This document shows, in pieces, positions 62,386 through 64,000 of a stretch of DNA of 64,000 nucleotides. Location: the NCBI RefSeq assembly GCF_000518165.1, contig NZ_JADB01000003.1, positions 186,001 to 250,000 on the forward strand. Direction: 5' to 3'. The position numbers and the translations under genes were made by a program. The DNA comes from Bartonella elizabethae F9251 = ATCC 49927 (GTDB lineage: Bacteria; Pseudomonadota; Alphaproteobacteria; Rhizobiales; Rhizobiaceae). Below the pieces are notes generated by a model that did not search any database, had not been told where the DNA came from, and saw only the letters and a list, made by a program, of their open reading frames with translations. Positions within the stretch are counted from its first letter, which is position 1. Every line of letters begins with the position of its first letter.

Positions 62386-63534
62386 TTAGCTAAACCAACA
62401 AAAATAATCATTAAAGAAGACAAAAATCATAAAAAGGAGAAGAAGGGAAAAACCTAAACGAAAAAAAATTCCCTGAATTTTAGTGGATATTTTTCTCCCA
62501 GTAATGACCTCAATGACATGGAATAAAAGATGTCCACCATCAAGCGGTAGAATCGGAAAAAGATTAATAAGCCCAACGCTTATTGAAAGAAAAGCGGCCA
62601 AATTCAATAAAGAGATAAAACCTGTCTCGCTCACTTTCCAAGCAATTTTTACGGTTTTAGAAGGCCCACTTAGCCGACAACGATCTTCTTTGCCTCCGAT
62701 TAAACGACTCATAAAAAGAACAGTTTGAGTGGCAATAAACACCGTACGGTTTAAAGCTTCTCCTATAGCTGTTACAAAATCATAGCGAATATGTTTTATA
62801 TAAGTTGGATCTAAACGTGGAGGATTATTTAAATCAACAGGAACACCTACACCGATCATAGCACTTTGTGTTCGATTCCCAAATCCATCATCTCGCTCAA
62901 TGACTTTTGGGGTAATGACAGTGGTAAACACATGCCCCATGCGTTCTATTTTAAACTCTATCGGTTCTCTTCCATGAAAAGCTACATAATTCATCAAATC
63001 TTCAAAACTTTCAACCCGTCGACCATCCATTTCAACAAAACGGTCCCCTAATTCCAAACCGGACTGAATAGCAGGGCTCTCTTTTACCAAAGAACCAACA
63101 ACGGGTTCAATGGTGAAACGACCAAAAGTGAAGAAAAAAAACGTTAGAATAACAATAGTAAAAAGAGCGTTGAAAAAGGGGCCAGCAAAAACAGTTGCTG
63201 CTTTTTTCCAAGCATGCGCACCGGCAAACGAACCATCAACAATCGGAGATGATGGTGATAATAGCGCCTCATCTTTATCCTCCTCCCCAACAAACTTTAC
63301 ATACCCGCCTAAAGGGATAAGGGCTAAACGCCATTTCGTACCATGCTTATCTATGTAACTGGCTATTTGTGGTCCAAATCCAAGGGAAAAAACTAATGCC
63401 TTAATACCACACCACCGTCCAATGAGATAATGCCCAAGTTCATGCACAAAAATGATAAGCATAATGATAAAAAGAATACTCAAACTTCTTAAAAGAAGAT
63501 CACCCATAGTGACCATATAATTTAAAAGTCCCAA
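62386..63534 (-). CDS. rseP: RIP metalloprotease RseP (site-2 protease family)
   Basis: A 382-residue zinc protease that cuts substrates within the membrane, including anti-sigma factors in envelope stress. HELGH lies at about 31-35 in the first helix, one PDZ domain spans roughly 120-220, and the third zinc ligand is in the LPLDGGHLLFH motif near 340. One PDZ domain is seen where the E. coli protein has two. It is placed between cdsA and bamA. Confidence 0.95.
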   Translation of the reverse strand: MGLLNYMVTMGDLLLRSLSILFIIMLIIFVHELGHYLIGRWCGIKALVFSLGFGPQIASYIDKHGTKWRLALIPLGGYVKFVGEEDKDEALLSPSSPIVDGSFAGAHAWKKAATVFAGPFFNALFTIVILTFFFFTFGRFTIEPVVGSLVKESPAIQSGLELGDRFVEMDGRRVESFEDLMNYVAFHGREPIEFKIERMGHVFTTVITPKVIERDDGFGNRTQSAMIGVGVPVDLNNPPRLDPTYIKHIRYDFVTAIGEALNRTVFIATQTVLFMSRLIGGKEDRCRLSGPSKTVKIAWKVSETGFISLLNLAAFLSISVGLINLFPILPLDGGHLLFHVIEVITGRKISTKIQGIFFRLGFSLLLLFMIFVFFNDYFCWFS

Positions 63535-63549
63535 AATATCTTCTCCCCA

Positions 63550-64000
63550 TTAAATCATACTAAAAAGATGAAAAGGTGAATCCATATCAGACATCAATGA
63601 ACCAATTAAATAAAGAAGACAAGTTGCTCCTACCAATCCATCCATACGATCCATAAAACCACCATGTCCAGGCAGTAAAGAACCAGAGTCTTTAACAGAA
63701 AACCGTCTTTTAAGCCATGATTGTCCTAAATCACTCAGTTGTGAAACAATTGACAAAACAAGTGTAAGGAGTGGCATAAAAAAACTTGCTAAATTTATAT
63801 CAAAAAATCCAAAAGCCACCCATATACCACCAAAAACACCTACAAATGTACCACCAAGTGCTCCTGACCATGTTTTATTAGGAGAAAATTGTGGTGCTAA
63901 TTTAGGCCCCCCTAATGCACGTCCGATAAAATATCCACCAATATCGGTTCCCCACACTATCGTAAATAAGAAAATAACAACTTGAAACCCCAGCATCTCA
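63550..64000 (-). CDS. cdsA: Phosphatidate cytidylyltransferase CdsA, 5' part outside the window
   Basis: The C-terminal 150 or so residues of CdsA, which makes CDP-diacylglycerol, the precursor of all phospholipids. The diagnostic signature SWLKRRFSVKDSGSLLPGHG, followed by GFMDRMD, is intact near the end, and GTDIGGYFIGRALGG and SPNKTWSGALGG precede it. The frame is open past the last complete codon at the window edge (a GAG), so the methionine nearest the edge is internal. Confidence 0.95.
   Translation of the reverse strand, partial: EMLGFQVVIFLFTIVWGTDIGGYFIGRALGGPKLAPQFSPNKTWSGALGGTFVGVFGGIWVAFGFFDINLASFFMPLLTLVLSIVSQLSDLGQSWLKRRFSVKDSGSLLPGHGGFMDRMDGLVGATCLLYLIGSLMSDMDSPFHLFSMI

Overview
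The window looks like a chromosomal segment of a Bartonella species. This is inferred from several things read in the sequence: strongly AT-rich DNA, alphaproteobacterial gene orders (the nuo operon running into birA, RNase J, proS and the Lol transporter; the cdsA-rseP-bamA-lpxD-fabZ-lpxA-lpxI-lpxB block), a Bartonella-like gltA and an invasion-associated locus B (IalB) family gene at the left edge. The species was not determined. No ribosomal RNA, CRISPR array, transposase or insertion sequence was seen.

Layout. 1-538: 3'-truncated ialB-family gene. 1146-4939: sdhE and mfd. 5006-11032: lolD, a single lolC/E-type permease, proS, RNase J and birA. 11032-25690: a nuo operon for respiratory complex I with all genes nuoA to nuoN, transcribed leftwards. 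Next come tRNA-Asp, tRNA-Val and tRNA-Ser (25984-27419), with about 1 kb of apparently empty DNA between the last two. 27420-34604 is an accessory island between tRNA-Ser and tRNA-Arg, whose 3' ends both point inward. Its left half is a decayed P2-like tail module (a U-like remnant, X, a frameshifted D) joined to an intact dnaB-type helicase gene. Its right half is a four-gene operon: an MFS exporter, an FAD/NAD(P)-binding protein broken by one amber codon, an orphan membrane protein and a small tautomerase. 34954-49066 is housekeeping: NAD kinase, a DEAD-box helicase, NAD synthetase, two glutamyl-tRNA synthetases, class II DAHP synthase, glutathione reductase, a DUF2059 protein, ribose-5-phosphate isomerase and ComEC. 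gltA follows (49334-50629). 50950-55267 is a polar amino acid ABC transporter with two tandem binding-protein genes. 55291-64000 is the lipid A and outer-membrane biogenesis block, ending in a truncated cdsA.

How the parts work together. The nuo genes supply the proton-pumping NADH dehydrogenase; gltA and the SdhE assembly factor serve the TCA cycle; nadE and nadK make NAD and NADP. LpxA, D, I and B with FabZ build the lipid A core, BamA inserts outer-membrane proteins, the Lol proteins release lipoproteins, and RseP and CdsA handle membrane stress and phospholipid synthesis. The ABC transporter probably imports amino acids from the host.

The parts most worth following up are the tRNA-bracketed island, with its decaying phage module and undescribed redox/transport operon, and the duplicated binding-protein genes, which keep matching promoters and share a 102-base identical block.
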